From: DASWIG01 sp965371445
Lineage (GTDB): Bacteria > Acidobacteriota > Thermoanaerobaculia > Multivoradales > J023
Assembly: GCA_965371445.1 (NCBI GenBank)
Contig: CBDUYN010000008.1
Coordinates: 1-64,000, forward strand
Direction: 5' to 3'
Length of the DNA stretch: 64,000 nt
The notes beneath the pieces were generated by a model. The model saw only the letters and a program-made list of their open reading frames with translations. It had not been told where the DNA came from and did not search any database. Position numbers and translations under genes: made by a program. Each line of letters starts with the position of its first letter. Positions within the stretch are counted from its first letter, which is position 1. Of this stretch, positions 51,852-62,800 are shown piece after piece.

Positions 51852-53309
51852 TCAACGGTTTCTCAATCGCCGCCAGGAACACCCGGGTCGACTCGTTTGG
51901 TCGTCCTCGCCGTCCGCGCTGCGCCGTGCCACCTCATAGGCCGCCCGGGTGAGCAGCGTCTGAGCGCCGCCGGCGAGCGACATGAGCCGCGCGGCGGTGG
52001 GCTTGGCCAGCCCTTCGACCTCGACCGGTTTGGCGCCGCGCTCCACGTCGCGGGGGGTGTTGCGGTGCAGGATCACCTCGCCGAGGTGGATGCCCACCCG
52101 CGCGGCGAGCGCCAGCTCTCCCAAGCCGTCGTGGTAGGCGAGGGCGTAGCTCACCGCGTTCCACGGACGGTCGAAAAGCATCAAGAAGCCGTCGGTCTTG
52201 TTGATCTCGCGCCCGGCATGCTCTTCCAGAAGGTCCCGGGCCAGCCGATCGTGGCGCCGGAAGAGCGCCGCGGCCTCGCGGTCGCCGAGCTCCTCGACGA
52301 GTCGTGTGGAACCTACGAGGTCGCTGACCAGAAGGGTCGTCACCACGGCGTCGTCTTGGGAATTAACGGTCGCGGTCGTGTCCTGATCGAGGGTCTCGAT
52401 CTCTGAGAGCCCGTGCGAGGCCACGCGGTAGACGAGATCCCCGGCCGCGATGACGACGAGCTCGGCCTCCACCGCCGCGGCGGTCTGACGACGATGGGCA
52501 GGATCTTTGTCCAGCAACCGATCGACGAGCTCGGAAAGCTCCCGCGGGATCTTCGGATTGAGCTGCCGAGCGGACGGCGGGCCATGGGTGATCACCCGGC
52601 GCAGGATCTCTTCGACGGTCCCGGCCACGAACGGCAAACGCGCGGTCAGGATCTCGTAGAGCAGCACGCCGAAGGAGAAGAGGTCGGAGCGCGCGTCCAC
52701 GTCGCGTCCGAGGGCCTGCTCGGGCGACATGGTCCGCGGCGTGCCCGCGATGCGTCCGGGCAGGGAGAGCGCGGTGTCGGCGGACGCGAAGCCTTCGGGC
52801 AGCGTCACGCCGGTCGATGGCGACGCGACGCGGCGCGCCAGCCCGAAGTCGAGGACTTTTGCGTGGCCCGAGGGCAGCACCATGACGTTCTCGGTCTTGA
52901 GGTCACGGTGGACGATGCCGCTCGCATGAGCGGCTTCGAGGGCCGAGGCGATCTGGCGTCCGTAGTCGAGCGCGAGCCCGACGTCGAGCGGGCCGCCACG
53001 GCGCAGCTCGGCGAGGGTGGGTCCGTCGACGAGCTCCATCACGATCCAGTCACCCGTCTCGTCTTCGACGACGTCGAAGATCTGCACGATGCCGGGGTGT
53101 CCGAGTTGGGCGAGGGTGCGCGCTTCGCGGCGGAAGCGCTTCCGGGCCTGGGCGGTCGCGTCGCCGCGCAGACGCTTGGCGGCCACCCAACGTCCGAGGC
53201 GGTCGTCGAAGGCCTTGTAGACCTCCCCCATGCCGCCCTGTCCGAGCAGCAGGCCGAGCTGGTAGGGTCCGAGCTCCTTGCGCTGTGGAGTTGCCTCCGG
53301 CTGGGTCAT
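51852..53309 (-). CDS. Ser/Thr protein kinase with adenylate/guanylate cyclase domain, 3' truncated
   Basis: 485 residues. Kinase (about 13-270): GQGGMGEVYKAF, Lys in WVAAKRL, HRDLKTEN and DFG, all present. Cyclase domain (about 310-470): LLVSDLVGSTRLVEELGDRE with the metal Asp, then NKTDGFLMLFDRP and GIHLGEVI. After ARRSADGEDD (about 51905) the usual end of such proteins (HGPYRFKG type) is replaced by residues read from the inverted STAND half. The kinase and most of the cyclase may still work. An extended -10 (TGGTATCCT) lies about 45 bases before the start. Confidence 0.75.
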   Translation of the reverse strand: MTQPEATPQRKELGPYQLGLLLGQGGMGEVYKAFDDRLGRWVAAKRLRGDATAQARKRFRREARTLAQLGHPGIVQIFDVVEDETGDWIVMELVDGPTLAELRRGGPLDVGLALDYGRQIASALEAAHASGIVHRDLKTENVMVLPSGHAKVLDFGLARRVASPSTGVTLPEGFASADTALSLPGRIAGTPRTMSPEQALGRDVDARSDLFSFGVLLYEILTARLPFVAGTVEEILRRVITHGPPSARQLNPKIPRELSELVDRLLDKDPAHRRQTAAAVEAELVVIAAGDLVYRVASHGLSEIETLDQDTTATVNSQDDAVVTTLLVSDLVGSTRLVEELGDREAAALFRRHDRLARDLLEEHAGREINKTDGFLMLFDRPWNAVSYALAYHDGLGELALAARVGIHLGEVILHRNTPRDVERGAKPVEVEGLAKPTAARLMSLAGGAQTLLTRAAYEVARRSADGEDDQTSRPGCSWRRLRNR

Positions 53310-53374
53310 CCCTCGCTGCTCCCGTGGTCCGTCTGTCGGAGTGAGCAGGAGGATACCAGACTGCGTGTTGCGGC

Positions 53375-53635
53375 TTACGAATCCGCTCGCCGAACCGCGA
53401 GAATTCGGACCTCTCGATCGGCGTTGTCGACATAGTAGACGGCAGCCAGCCTACCAACGATCTTGACTTCGTTGGAACGGCTCTGGTCGTCCTTTTCCTG
53501 AAAGTCGCCGGGTTGAAAAGGATCGCCAGCGAGAGAATGGATGAACCGGAGAATCCTGTCGCGCTCAGAGCCGCGCAGAGAGCGGACCTCTTCTGCCGCC
53601 TCGAGGCGTAGGAACACCGAGTAAGGTCGGATCAT
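53375..53635 (-). CDS. RelE/ParE-type toxin
   Basis: 86 residues. SVFLRLEAAEEVRSLRGSER, then RILRFIHSLAGDPFQPGDF and VYYVDNADREVRILAVRRAD, the layout of RelE/ParE-superfamily toxins. Its ATG overlaps the stop of the gene before it (ATGA). Without the exact catalytic residues I cannot separate mRNA interferase (RelE) from gyrase inhibitor (ParE). Confidence 0.65.
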   Translation of the reverse strand: MIRPYSVFLRLEAAEEVRSLRGSERDRILRFIHSLAGDPFQPGDFQEKDDQSRSNEVKIVGRLAAVYYVDNADREVRILAVRRADS

Positions 53636-53841
53636 TCGGGGGACCCGTCACCGCGGATCTCCGCCTCGAAGTCTTCAAGGCGCACCCAGCTTTCCGGACG
53701 TCGGTCGTCCCGACGTCGCGCCATCTCCCTGCCATGCTCGGGATCGCGCCGGAGCTTGAGCTGAAAAAGGAACGCGGTCAGTTCGTCTTGATCCGGCGGC
53801 TCCAGGGTCGCAACCTCTCGCTTCAGGTCCATCACCGTCAC
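53632..53841 (-). CDS. antitoxin partner of the RelE/ParE-type toxin
   Basis: About 69 residues from a GTG at 53841, chosen because AAGGAGG lies 6 bases upstream; ATG 53832 is also possible. MDLKREVATLEPPDQDELTA is followed by an Arg-rich stretch and an acidic end (RLEDFEAEIRGDG). It has the size and order of an antitoxin and overlaps the toxin gene by ATGA. Confidence 0.6.
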   Translation of the reverse strand: MTVMDLKREVATLEPPDQDELTAFLFQLKLRRDPEHGREMARRRDDRRPESWVRLEDFEAEIRGDGSPE

Positions 53842-53887
53842 GGTGTCCTCCTTGGCTGGTCTGTCCGCAGCCTTGACGGCCATACTA

Positions 53888-56800
53888 TCACGTGCGTGTC
53901 GGATCCGCCGCCAGCCGACGTTGCAACCGTGCCGCCAGCTCCTCGACGAACGGCTCCCGCAGCATCGAGAAATGATCCCCGGGGACGAGGCAGACCTCCA
54001 GTCGGCGGACGAGCTCCATCCAGCCCGCCGCCAGGTCGGAGCGCCCGCGCTGGGAGTTGGGACGTACCAGCGTCAGGGCCCCGTAGTAGAGGCGCGGCAC
54101 GTAGCGGTCCTTGGCCTCCGAGAGGTGCCGGTAGAGACGATGAAGACGGCGCAGCCGCTCGGCGTCGTCCTCGCCGAAGAAGCCCGCCCGGCGTCCTTCG
54201 GCGAACAGCCGGTCGAGACGCTGCTCAAAAGTCATGTTGCGCGCCTTGACGACGTGGGCTACCGCATTGGCGTCGAGACCCAGGTCACCTCCGAAGCCTT
54301 CCAGGGCCGCCGTCTCGTCGCCCTCGAGGGCCTCGGGGTCGGGAAAGGCGGCGTCGATCAGGACCAGGAGCTCGACCTCCTCGCCGGCGGCACGTAGCTT
54401 GCGGGCCATGTCGAAGGCCACGACGCCACCGTCGGAGTAGCCGGCGAGGCGGTAAGGGCCTTTTTCCTGGAGGGCGCGGACCGCCTCGACGTAGGCCATC
54501 GCCATCTCGCCGACGTTCTGGTGAAAGCTCTCGCCGGGCTCGAAGCCCCGGGCCTCCAGGCCGTAGAACGGCTGGTCGTCGCCGAGGCGTTGGGCCAGCT
54601 CCCGGTAGCAGAGGACGGTCCCGCCGGCAGGATGGACCGCGAAGAGGGGCCGGTGCGAGCCTCCGGTACGGATCGGCACCAGAGGGGTCCAGGGGACCTC
54701 TTCGACCTCCTCGTCGAGGCGATGGGCGAGGGCGGCGACGCTCGTGTCGCGAAAGAACGCCGTCATTGGCAGGCGGACGCCGAAGCGCTCTTCGATCCGG
54801 GCGAGGAGTCGAACCGCCAGCAGCGAATGGCCGCCGAGGGCGAAGAAGTCGTCGCCGCGGCCGACGTCGCTCCTGCCGAGAAGCTCGCCGAGGAGCGCCG
54901 CGAGCTCGCGTTCGATGCGCGAGCGCGGACGTTCCCGGTCCGCCCCGGCTCCCGGCAGCGGACGCTCGGCAAGCGAGATCCGATCGACCTTGCCCTGAGG
55001 TGTGCTCGGCAGCTCCGCCACAGCGACGAAGGCTGCCGGCACCATCGGCGTCGGCAGCTCCTCGAGGAGATGGGTACGGAGCTCGCCGGGATCGAGCCCG
55101 GCGGCTTCGTGGGCCTCGAAGTAGGCGACGAGCCGCGGCTCACCGCTCTCGGCAGCTGGGACCACCACGGCGGCGCGCACCGCCGGGTGGCGCTCGATCG
55201 ACGCCTCGATCTCGCCGAGCTCGATCCGGTGGCCGCGGACCTTGACCTGATGGTCGAGGCGTCCGAGGAAAACGAGGCGTCCGTCGGCTAGCCGGACGCC
55301 GAGGTCGCCGCTCAGGTAGAGGCGCTCGCCGTCGCCCCAGGGGGTTGGAACGAAGGCTGCCGCCGTCCGCCGCGGATCGTGGACGTAGCCGCGTCCGACG
55401 CCCAGGCCGGCTATCGTGATCTCCCCCGGTACGCCGGCCGGTACGAGCATCCCCCGCCGGTCGAGGAGATGGAGCCGCAGGCCCGTGACAGGCCGTCCGA
55501 TCGGCACCGAATATCTCGCCGCCAGATCGTTCACCGAGCGGTGGACGCCCAGGCAGACATCGTCGGTGCACTCGCAGGGACCGTAGGCGTTGATCAGAGG
55601 GATTTGCGGATACGCCTCAAGCCACGCGCGGGCGAGCTCCGGCGGCAACGCTTCGCCCGTCGGGATGAGCCAGCGCAGCTCCTGAAGCCGCGGACGCTCG
55701 GCGCGGCGGCCCACTTCGGCGAGGAGGAGCCGTAGGAGCGGTGGCACGATCTCCAGGACGCTTACGCCGGTCTTCTCGATTCGGTAAAGGAGCCGGCTCG
55801 CGTCCTCGGCCGTCGCCGGTTCGACGATTTCCACCGTGGCTCCCGCGGCCAGCGGTGCGAGGAGCTGCCAGACCGAGATGTCAAAGCATTGCGAAGCCGT
55901 CTGGGCGACGGCGTCCGAGGGGCCGAGGCCGAGGTCGCGGACCTTGGAGCGGAGGTGGTTCGCAAGGCCGCCGTGGGTGAGCAGTGCCCCCTTCGGGGTG
56001 CCGGTCGAGCCCGAGGTGAAGAGGACGTAAGCGAGTTGGTCGGCGTGGCGGCGGCGGAGGACGGGCTCGTTTCCACTTACGGAGTGGGACCTCGTGGGCT
56101 TCTCAAGCAGGAAGATCGCAGGCTGCGCGTCCTGGGACGCATCGAGAGCCAGGTCCTGGAGGTCCGGCGAGGTCAGGACGAGGGTGGCTCGGGCCTCTTC
56201 GAGAGCACGGCCGAGGCGGCGTGCCGGGTGCTGCGGATCGAGGGGCATGTAGGCGCCGCCCGCCATGAAAGTCGCCAGGACCGCGACCAGGAAGCCACAG
56301 TCGCGCTCCGCAAGGAGGGCGACGACGCTTTCGTTGCCGATACCGGCGGCATCCAGGAGCCGGGAGAGGTGGCCGGCGGCGGCGGCGAGCTCTGTGTAGC
56401 TCAAAGAGGTCGCCGCGTCGCGTACCGCGACGGCGTCGGGAGCCCGCCGGACCTGGGCCAGGAAGAGGTCGACGACGTCGGTTTCCGGCGCCTCGGCCTC
56501 GGTGGTGTCGTTCCACTCCACGAGGAGCTGGTGGCGCTCGGCGGCGCGCAGGATCGCGAGATCCGAGAGACGCCTGTCGGGATGGGCGGCCGCGTCGGCA
56601 AGCAGCGTCGTAAGGTGGCTTTCGAGGCGCCCGGCGCGCGTCGCGTCGAAAAGATCGCGGGCGTAGACCAACTCGCCGTAAAGGACCCCGCCGTCCTCCG
56701 TCCAGGTGAGGTCGAGGTCAAAAAGAGCCACGGTGGCGAGCGACTCCCACGGGCGAAGGCGAAGGCCCGGCAGTGACGGTGGCTCCCAGGGTGTGTTCTG

Positions 56801-59800
56801 AAGTGTCAGCATCACCTCGAAAAACGGATTGCGGTTGGCCTGGCGTTGCGGCCGTAGCTCCTCGACGAGGCGCTCGAAGGGTGCTTCCTGGTGGACAAAA
56901 GCCCCGAGGGCGGTGTCGCGGACCCGGGCCAGGAGCTCGCGAAAGCCGGGATCGCCTCCCAGGTCGCTGCGCAGCACGAGCGTGTTGACGAAAAAACCGA
57001 TCATCGTTTCGAGCTCCGGCCGGTCGCGCTGGGCGACGGGCGTTCCCACGGCCACGTCGTCCTGGCCGGTGAGGCGTTGCAGCAGGGCCTTCCAGGCCGC
57101 GCAAAGCACCATGTAGAGCGTGGCGGCGTGACCGCGGGCGAGCGCTTGGAGCGCCGCGGTCGTCTCCGCCGGCAGGACGAAGCAGCGCACGCCGCCTCGG
57201 TACGATCGGATCGCCGGTCGCGGCCGGTCCGCGGGCAGCTCGAGATCCGCCGTCCCCTGGAGCTGGGTGCGCCAGTAGTCGAGGAGCTCTTCGAGGTAGG
57301 GACCTCGAATCCGTTCCCTTTGGGCGATGGCGAAATCGGCGTATTGGAGACGCGGCTCGGCGAGCGGCGACGGACGACCTTGCAGCGCTGCCTGGTAGAG
57401 CGCCGCGAGCTCGCGATGAAAGATGGCCAGCGACCAGCCGTCGGAGACGATGTGGTGAGTCTTCGTGAAGAGGACGTGCCGGTCCCTGCCGAGGCGCACG
57501 AGGAGCGCACGCAGGAGCGGTCCTGTCTCCAGGTCGAAGGGTCTCGCGGTCTCGCGGGCCACGAGGCCGCGGGCCGCGCGGCGGCGTCCGTGGGGCAAGG
57601 CGGAGAGGTCGACCTCGGGTAGGACGAGCTCGACCTCGGTCGTGATCTCCTGGCGGGGGCTCCCGCCGGTCTCTGGAAAGGTCGTCCGCAGGCTCTCGTG
57701 ACGGCGCACGACCTCGCGCAGGCCCGCTTCGAGGGCCGCTCGCTCGAGCCGGCCCATAAGCTCCCAGGCGGCGGGCAGGTGATAGGCGCCGCTGCCGGGA
57801 TAGAAACGGTCGATCCACCAGAGACGCTGCTGGGCAAAGGAGAGCGGCAGCTCTCGGTCGCGCGGAGCGCCTTCTAGCACTGCCGCTTTTTCGCCATGGC
57901 TCCGGGCGTCCATGACCTCGCGGGCCAGGGCCGCGACGGTAGGGGCTGCAAAAAAACGCCTCAGGTCGAGCTCCACACCCAGGTCGCGGCGCAACCGCGA
58001 GACGACCTGAGCGGCATGCAGCGAGTGGCCGCCGAGGTCAAAAAAGCTCTGGTCCCGAGCCACGGCAGGAAGGTCCAGGACCTGGCACCAGGTTCCCGCG
58101 ACGACTTCCTCGATCGGGCTTGCCGGCGCGCTTCCGGGTGTGGCGGCCCCGCTTGGGGGACCTGGCAGGGGCAGGTGTGCGAGCGCCTCGCGGTCGGCCT
58201 TGCCGCCAGGTGTTCTCGGGAGCTCGTCGAGGGGCACGAAGTGTGCCGGCACCATGAACTCGGGAAGCCGGCGCCGGGCGTGGCGGCGCACGTCGTCGAC
58301 GAAGGACCGAGCTTGCCACCACCTCGCTGGCCGCTCGGCCCGCCGGCCGTCGTTCTCGCCGGGCCGGCGCGCGTAGAGGTTGACGAAGCCGGTGCCGGCG
58401 AGCATCTCGGAGCGCTCCGTCGACACCTCGTAGCCATGCCCGCGGAGCAGGCCGGCCATGGCGTCGAGCCGTCCCTCGCCCTCGTCGACCTCCACGACAA
58501 GCTGACGAATCTTCGGCCAGTCGTCCTCGGCGATGCCGGCGAGGACTTCGGCCTCCGAGCCCTCGGCGTCGACCTTCAAAAGATCGATTCTTTCGACGGC
58601 GGCTTCACCGATCACTTCCGAAAGCGTCCGCACCTGGCAGCGGAGGCGCTCACTGCGAAGCCGCTCGTCGAGGAGCTCGTCGAGCGCCACCTCGTCGTCG
58701 AGCTGGCCGCTACGCCTCAGAAAGCCCTCGACCGTGCGGCGGACGCCGTCGTCGTCACGAGAGCGTCCGGAGAGGATCGAGGCGTGGGGATAGTAGTCGA
58801 CCTCCATCGTGCCGGCCTGCCCGCCCAGGGCACACTCGTAGAGCCGGGCGCCGTCGAGGCCCCAGAGACGCACGTTGCGGCGCAAGAGCTCGAAGACCGC
58901 GGGCACCGGCTCGAAAACGTAGAGGGCGACGTCGCCGACCTCGCGGGCTACGAAAAGACTGAAGAGACCGATGTTGGCGCCGACGTCGAAGACCCGGTCG
59001 CCGGGGTGCAGGACGAGGCCGCCGCGCAGATAGGATCGCTCCCGGAAGATCTCGTGGTAGAGGAGATCGGTCTCGCTCCGGCTGCGATGAAAAAGCGCGA
59101 CGCCGTCGTCGAGGCGGTGGAGCGATGCGGCCTCTTGCTCGTCGAGCGCGATCAGGCGCCGGACGCCCAACGCGTGGCGCGAGTCGGGGACGAGGAAGGC
59201 GAGGAGCCGCCGGTCGCCGACACCGAAGTCGCGCGAGACGACGGCGGCACGGGCGACGCCCGGGTGCTCGGCGAGGACGGCTTCGACCTCGCCCGGCTCG
59301 ACCCGATAGCCGCGCACCTTGACCTGGTCGTCGGCGCGGCCCAGGAAGCGAAGCTCACCGCCGGCGTCACGGCGGAAGCGGTCGCCGGTTCGGTAGAGGC
59401 GCGATCCGCTCTCGCCAAAAGGATCGGGGAGGAACCTCTCGGCGGTGCGCGCGGGCTCGTCGAGGTAGCCACGGGCGAGGCCTTCGCCGGCCACAAAGAG
59501 CTCGCCGGCGACGCCGGCCGGCAGAGGGGCCAGGCCGGCGTCGAGGACGTGGGCGGCGAGGTGCGGGAGGGGCCGTCCGACGACCGATCCGCCAGCGTCG
59601 TTCAAGCCCGCGGCGAGGCGCCGCGAGGTCACGTGGACCGTCGTTTCGGTGATGCCGTACATGTTGACGAGCACCGGCCGCTCCCGGCGGCGCCAAGCCG
59701 TGGCGGCCTCGAGGTCCACGGCCTCGCCGCCGAAGACGACGAGGCGCAGCGATGCGGGCGGGTCCGGCACCGCCCCCACGAGCTGTCGAAAGGCCGACGG

Positions 59801-62800
59801 CGTCTGGGAGAGGACCGTCACGGCGTGCTCCGTTAAGACGCGGTGCAGCTCTTCCGGCGAGCGGCTCGACGCTCGCGAGACGACGACAAGACGGCCACCG
59901 TGGAGCAACGCGCCCCAGATCTCCCAGACCGAGAAGTCGAAGGCGAAGGAGTGGACGAGCGTCCAGACGTCGTCCTCGCCGAAGCCGAAGAGGCCGCGGG
60001 TCGCCGCAAAAAGCCGGGTGACGTTGCGGTGGGTGAGGACCGCGGCTTTCGGCCGTCCGGTAGAGCCCGAGGTGTAGATCGCGTAGGCGGGGCTGTCGGG
60101 GTGGATCCGGATGCGTGGCGGCGCTTCTCTTTCCTCGGCAAGGCCTTCGGCGTCGAGCACGAGATGCACGACCTCGGGAGGTGCGCAAAGCCCGGCCGCC
60201 GCAGCGCTCACGAGGACCGTCAGGTTGGCGTCGCGGGTCGTCTGTTCCAGGTGCTCGCTGGGATAGGACGGATCGAGAGGGACGTAGGCGCCGCCGGCCT
60301 TGAGGACGGCGAGAAGAGCGATCACAAGGTCCGGGGAGCGCTCGAGCAGGAGGCCGACGCGGGCCTCGGGGCCGACGCCGAGACCGCGCAGGCGCTCGGC
60401 CAAGTGGTTGGCGCGCCGTTCCAACTGGCCGTAGGTCAACCGGGCGCCGTCCTCTCCCACGACGGCGATCGCTTCCCCGCGGCGTCGCCCCTCGGCGGCA
60501 AAGAGCTCGTGAAGCAGCTCGCCATCGCCGGCGACGGCAGGGCTGGCGTTCCATTCGCAGAGCGCTTGGTGGCGTTCGGCTTTCGGCAGGATCTCCAGAC
60601 GGGAGAGGCGCGTGGCGGGCTGTGCGGCGCCGTGCTCGACGAGGGTCGAGAGGCTCCGCGCCAGCCGCCGGAGCGTCGTCGCGTCGAAAAGGTCGCGGCG
60701 GCCGGCAAGGACCGCTCGCAGGCGCCCGGCGTCGCGCCAAAAGTAGACTTCGAGGTCGAAGCGGACGTGGACCGGCCACGCCCCGAGGTCGAAGTCGGTG
60801 ACCGCGACTCCGGCGAGGCGTCTTAAGGGACGTGGGTTCTCGTCGCAGGTGAAGATCACCTCGAAGAGCGGATGGGTGGCGAGGTCGCGCCGGGGGTCGA
60901 GATCCTCGACCAGAAGCTCGAAGGGCATCTCCTGGTGGGCGAAAGCGCCCAGCACCGTCTTGCGGGCCTGGTCGAGGACCTCGTGGAAGGCCGGATCGGT
61001 TCCCGGACGGCCGCGCAGGACGAGCGTGTTGGTGAGCTGCCCCACCAGGGTTTCGAGGTCGTGTCGGTTTCGCTCCACGACCGGCGTCCCCAGGGCGAGG
61101 TCGCCTTGACCCGTCAGGCGGTAAAGCCAGGACCAGAGGGCCGCTAAAAGCGTCATGAAAAGCGATGCCGAGCGCTCCCCTGCGAGGTTCGCAAGCCGGT
61201 CCGAGACCTCGGCCGGGAAGACGAGCTCGCACGCGCTCCCATGAGGCGAGCGTCGGGCCGGCCTCGGCCGGTCCGAGGGCAACCGCAACGCCGGGACCTT
61301 GTCGCCGAGCTGCGCCCGCCAGTAGGCGAGATGCTCCCGGAGGTGGTCCGCCGTGAGGCGTCGCCGCTGCCAGACGGCGAAGTCGGCGTATTGGATCGGC
61401 GGCTCCGCGAGCGGCGACGGCCGGCGTTGCCGAAAAGCGGCGTAAAGCTCGGCGAGCTCGCGGTAGAAGAGCGCTTCCGACCAGCCGTCGAAGACCAGGT
61501 GATGGGTCAGGACGAAGAGGACGTGCTCGCCCTCGCCGAGGACGAAGACGGCGATTCGCAAGAGCGTTTCGGTGGCCGGCTCGAAGGGACGCAGCACCTC
61601 GCGTCGTGCGGTGCGGCGCGCCTCGACGCCGCGCTTTGCGTAGGCGAGGCCCGTGAGGTCGATCTGCACGAACGGCGTCGTACCGGCGGGCTCGACGACC
61701 TGGCGGGGTCCTTCGCCGCGGTCGCCGCGGATCGTGGTGCGCAGCACCTCGTGGCGGCGGACGACTTCGCCGAGAGCGGCAAAGAGCGCCGGCGCGTCGA
61801 GGGGACCGAGCAGCCGTACGGCCAAAGGCAGGTTGTAGGCGGGGTTCTCGGGCTCCAGCGACTGGAGGAACCACAGCCGTTCCTGGGCAAAGGAAAGCGG
61901 TGCCTCGGCGTCCGGGTCCGCGCGGCGTTGGATCGGCGGGTCGGCCGTCTCGGTGCCCGCCGCGAGCCGAGCTTCGATCGCCGCGGCGAGCTCGGCGACG
62001 GTCGGTTCTTCGAAGATCCGGCGTACGGCAAGCTCCACGTGAAAGATTTCCCGTACGCGCGAGACCACCTGAAGTGCCTTCAAGGAGTGGCCGCCGAGGG
62101 TAAAAAACGACGTATGAATCCCGATGTCGTCGCGGCCGAGGACCTGGTGAAAAATCCCGGCAAGGACGTCTTCGGCCGCGGTGCGTGGCAGGGCGTCGGG
62201 CGTCGCTTCCCTCGGACCTGGTAAAGGAAGCCGGGCGAGGGCCGTCCGGTCGACTTTGCGGTTGGCCGTCAAGGGCAGCTCGTCCACGGCGACGAGATGC
62301 GCCGGCACCATGTAGGAGGGCAGCCGCACAGCGAGGGCTTCTCGGAGCTCTTCCTCGGTGGGCGGCTCGCCGCGGGCGACGAAAAAGCCCACCAGCTCCG
62401 TTTCGGCGCTGTCGCCGTCGCCGCGCCGCGCGACGACGGCCGCTTCGCGGACGCCGGGGTGTCCGGCGAGCACCGCTTCCACTTCCTCGGGTTCTACCCG
62501 GTAGCCGCGAACCTTGACCTGTTGATCGAAGCGGCCGAGGAATTGAAGGTTGCCGTCGTCCGTAAAGCGTGCCAGGTCGCCCGTGCGGTAGAGCCTTGCC
62601 CCTGGTTCCAAACCCCAGGGATCGGGAAGAAAGCGTTCCGCGGTCGACGCCGGCTGTCCAAGGTAGCCGCGTCCCGGCGCTTGTCCTCCTACAAGCAGCT
62701 CACCCACGGCGCCCGGACCTGCCAGCTCGAAACCGCCGTCTCCTGCGAGATAGACCCGAACCCCTGCTATAGGACGTCCGATCAGTGGAGTAAAGTGGGG

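Larger units (their letters stand above)
50336..51890 (-). pseudogene. C-terminal half of the DUF4062-STAND-FGE gene, inverted
   Basis: On the minus strand from about 51890: VFLAAIEKPLTFSESRWHFP and the helical STAND part, WVLAHDQMAEAVVRRVEEEG, a transmembrane helix (LVTVAVLVLALVGWGTWTWA), then after a frameshift near 50960 the FGE domain: VPGGSFLMGTAPDEEGDDDE, EVTNAEYRRLV, LPTEAEWEYAARAG and WGFYDTLGNLWEWTADW. It ends short of the conserved RVLRGGSW part. It complements the N-terminal half at 49426-50355, so one gene was split with its second half inverted. Two copies of a 35-bp repeat lie inside it. Confidence 0.7.
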
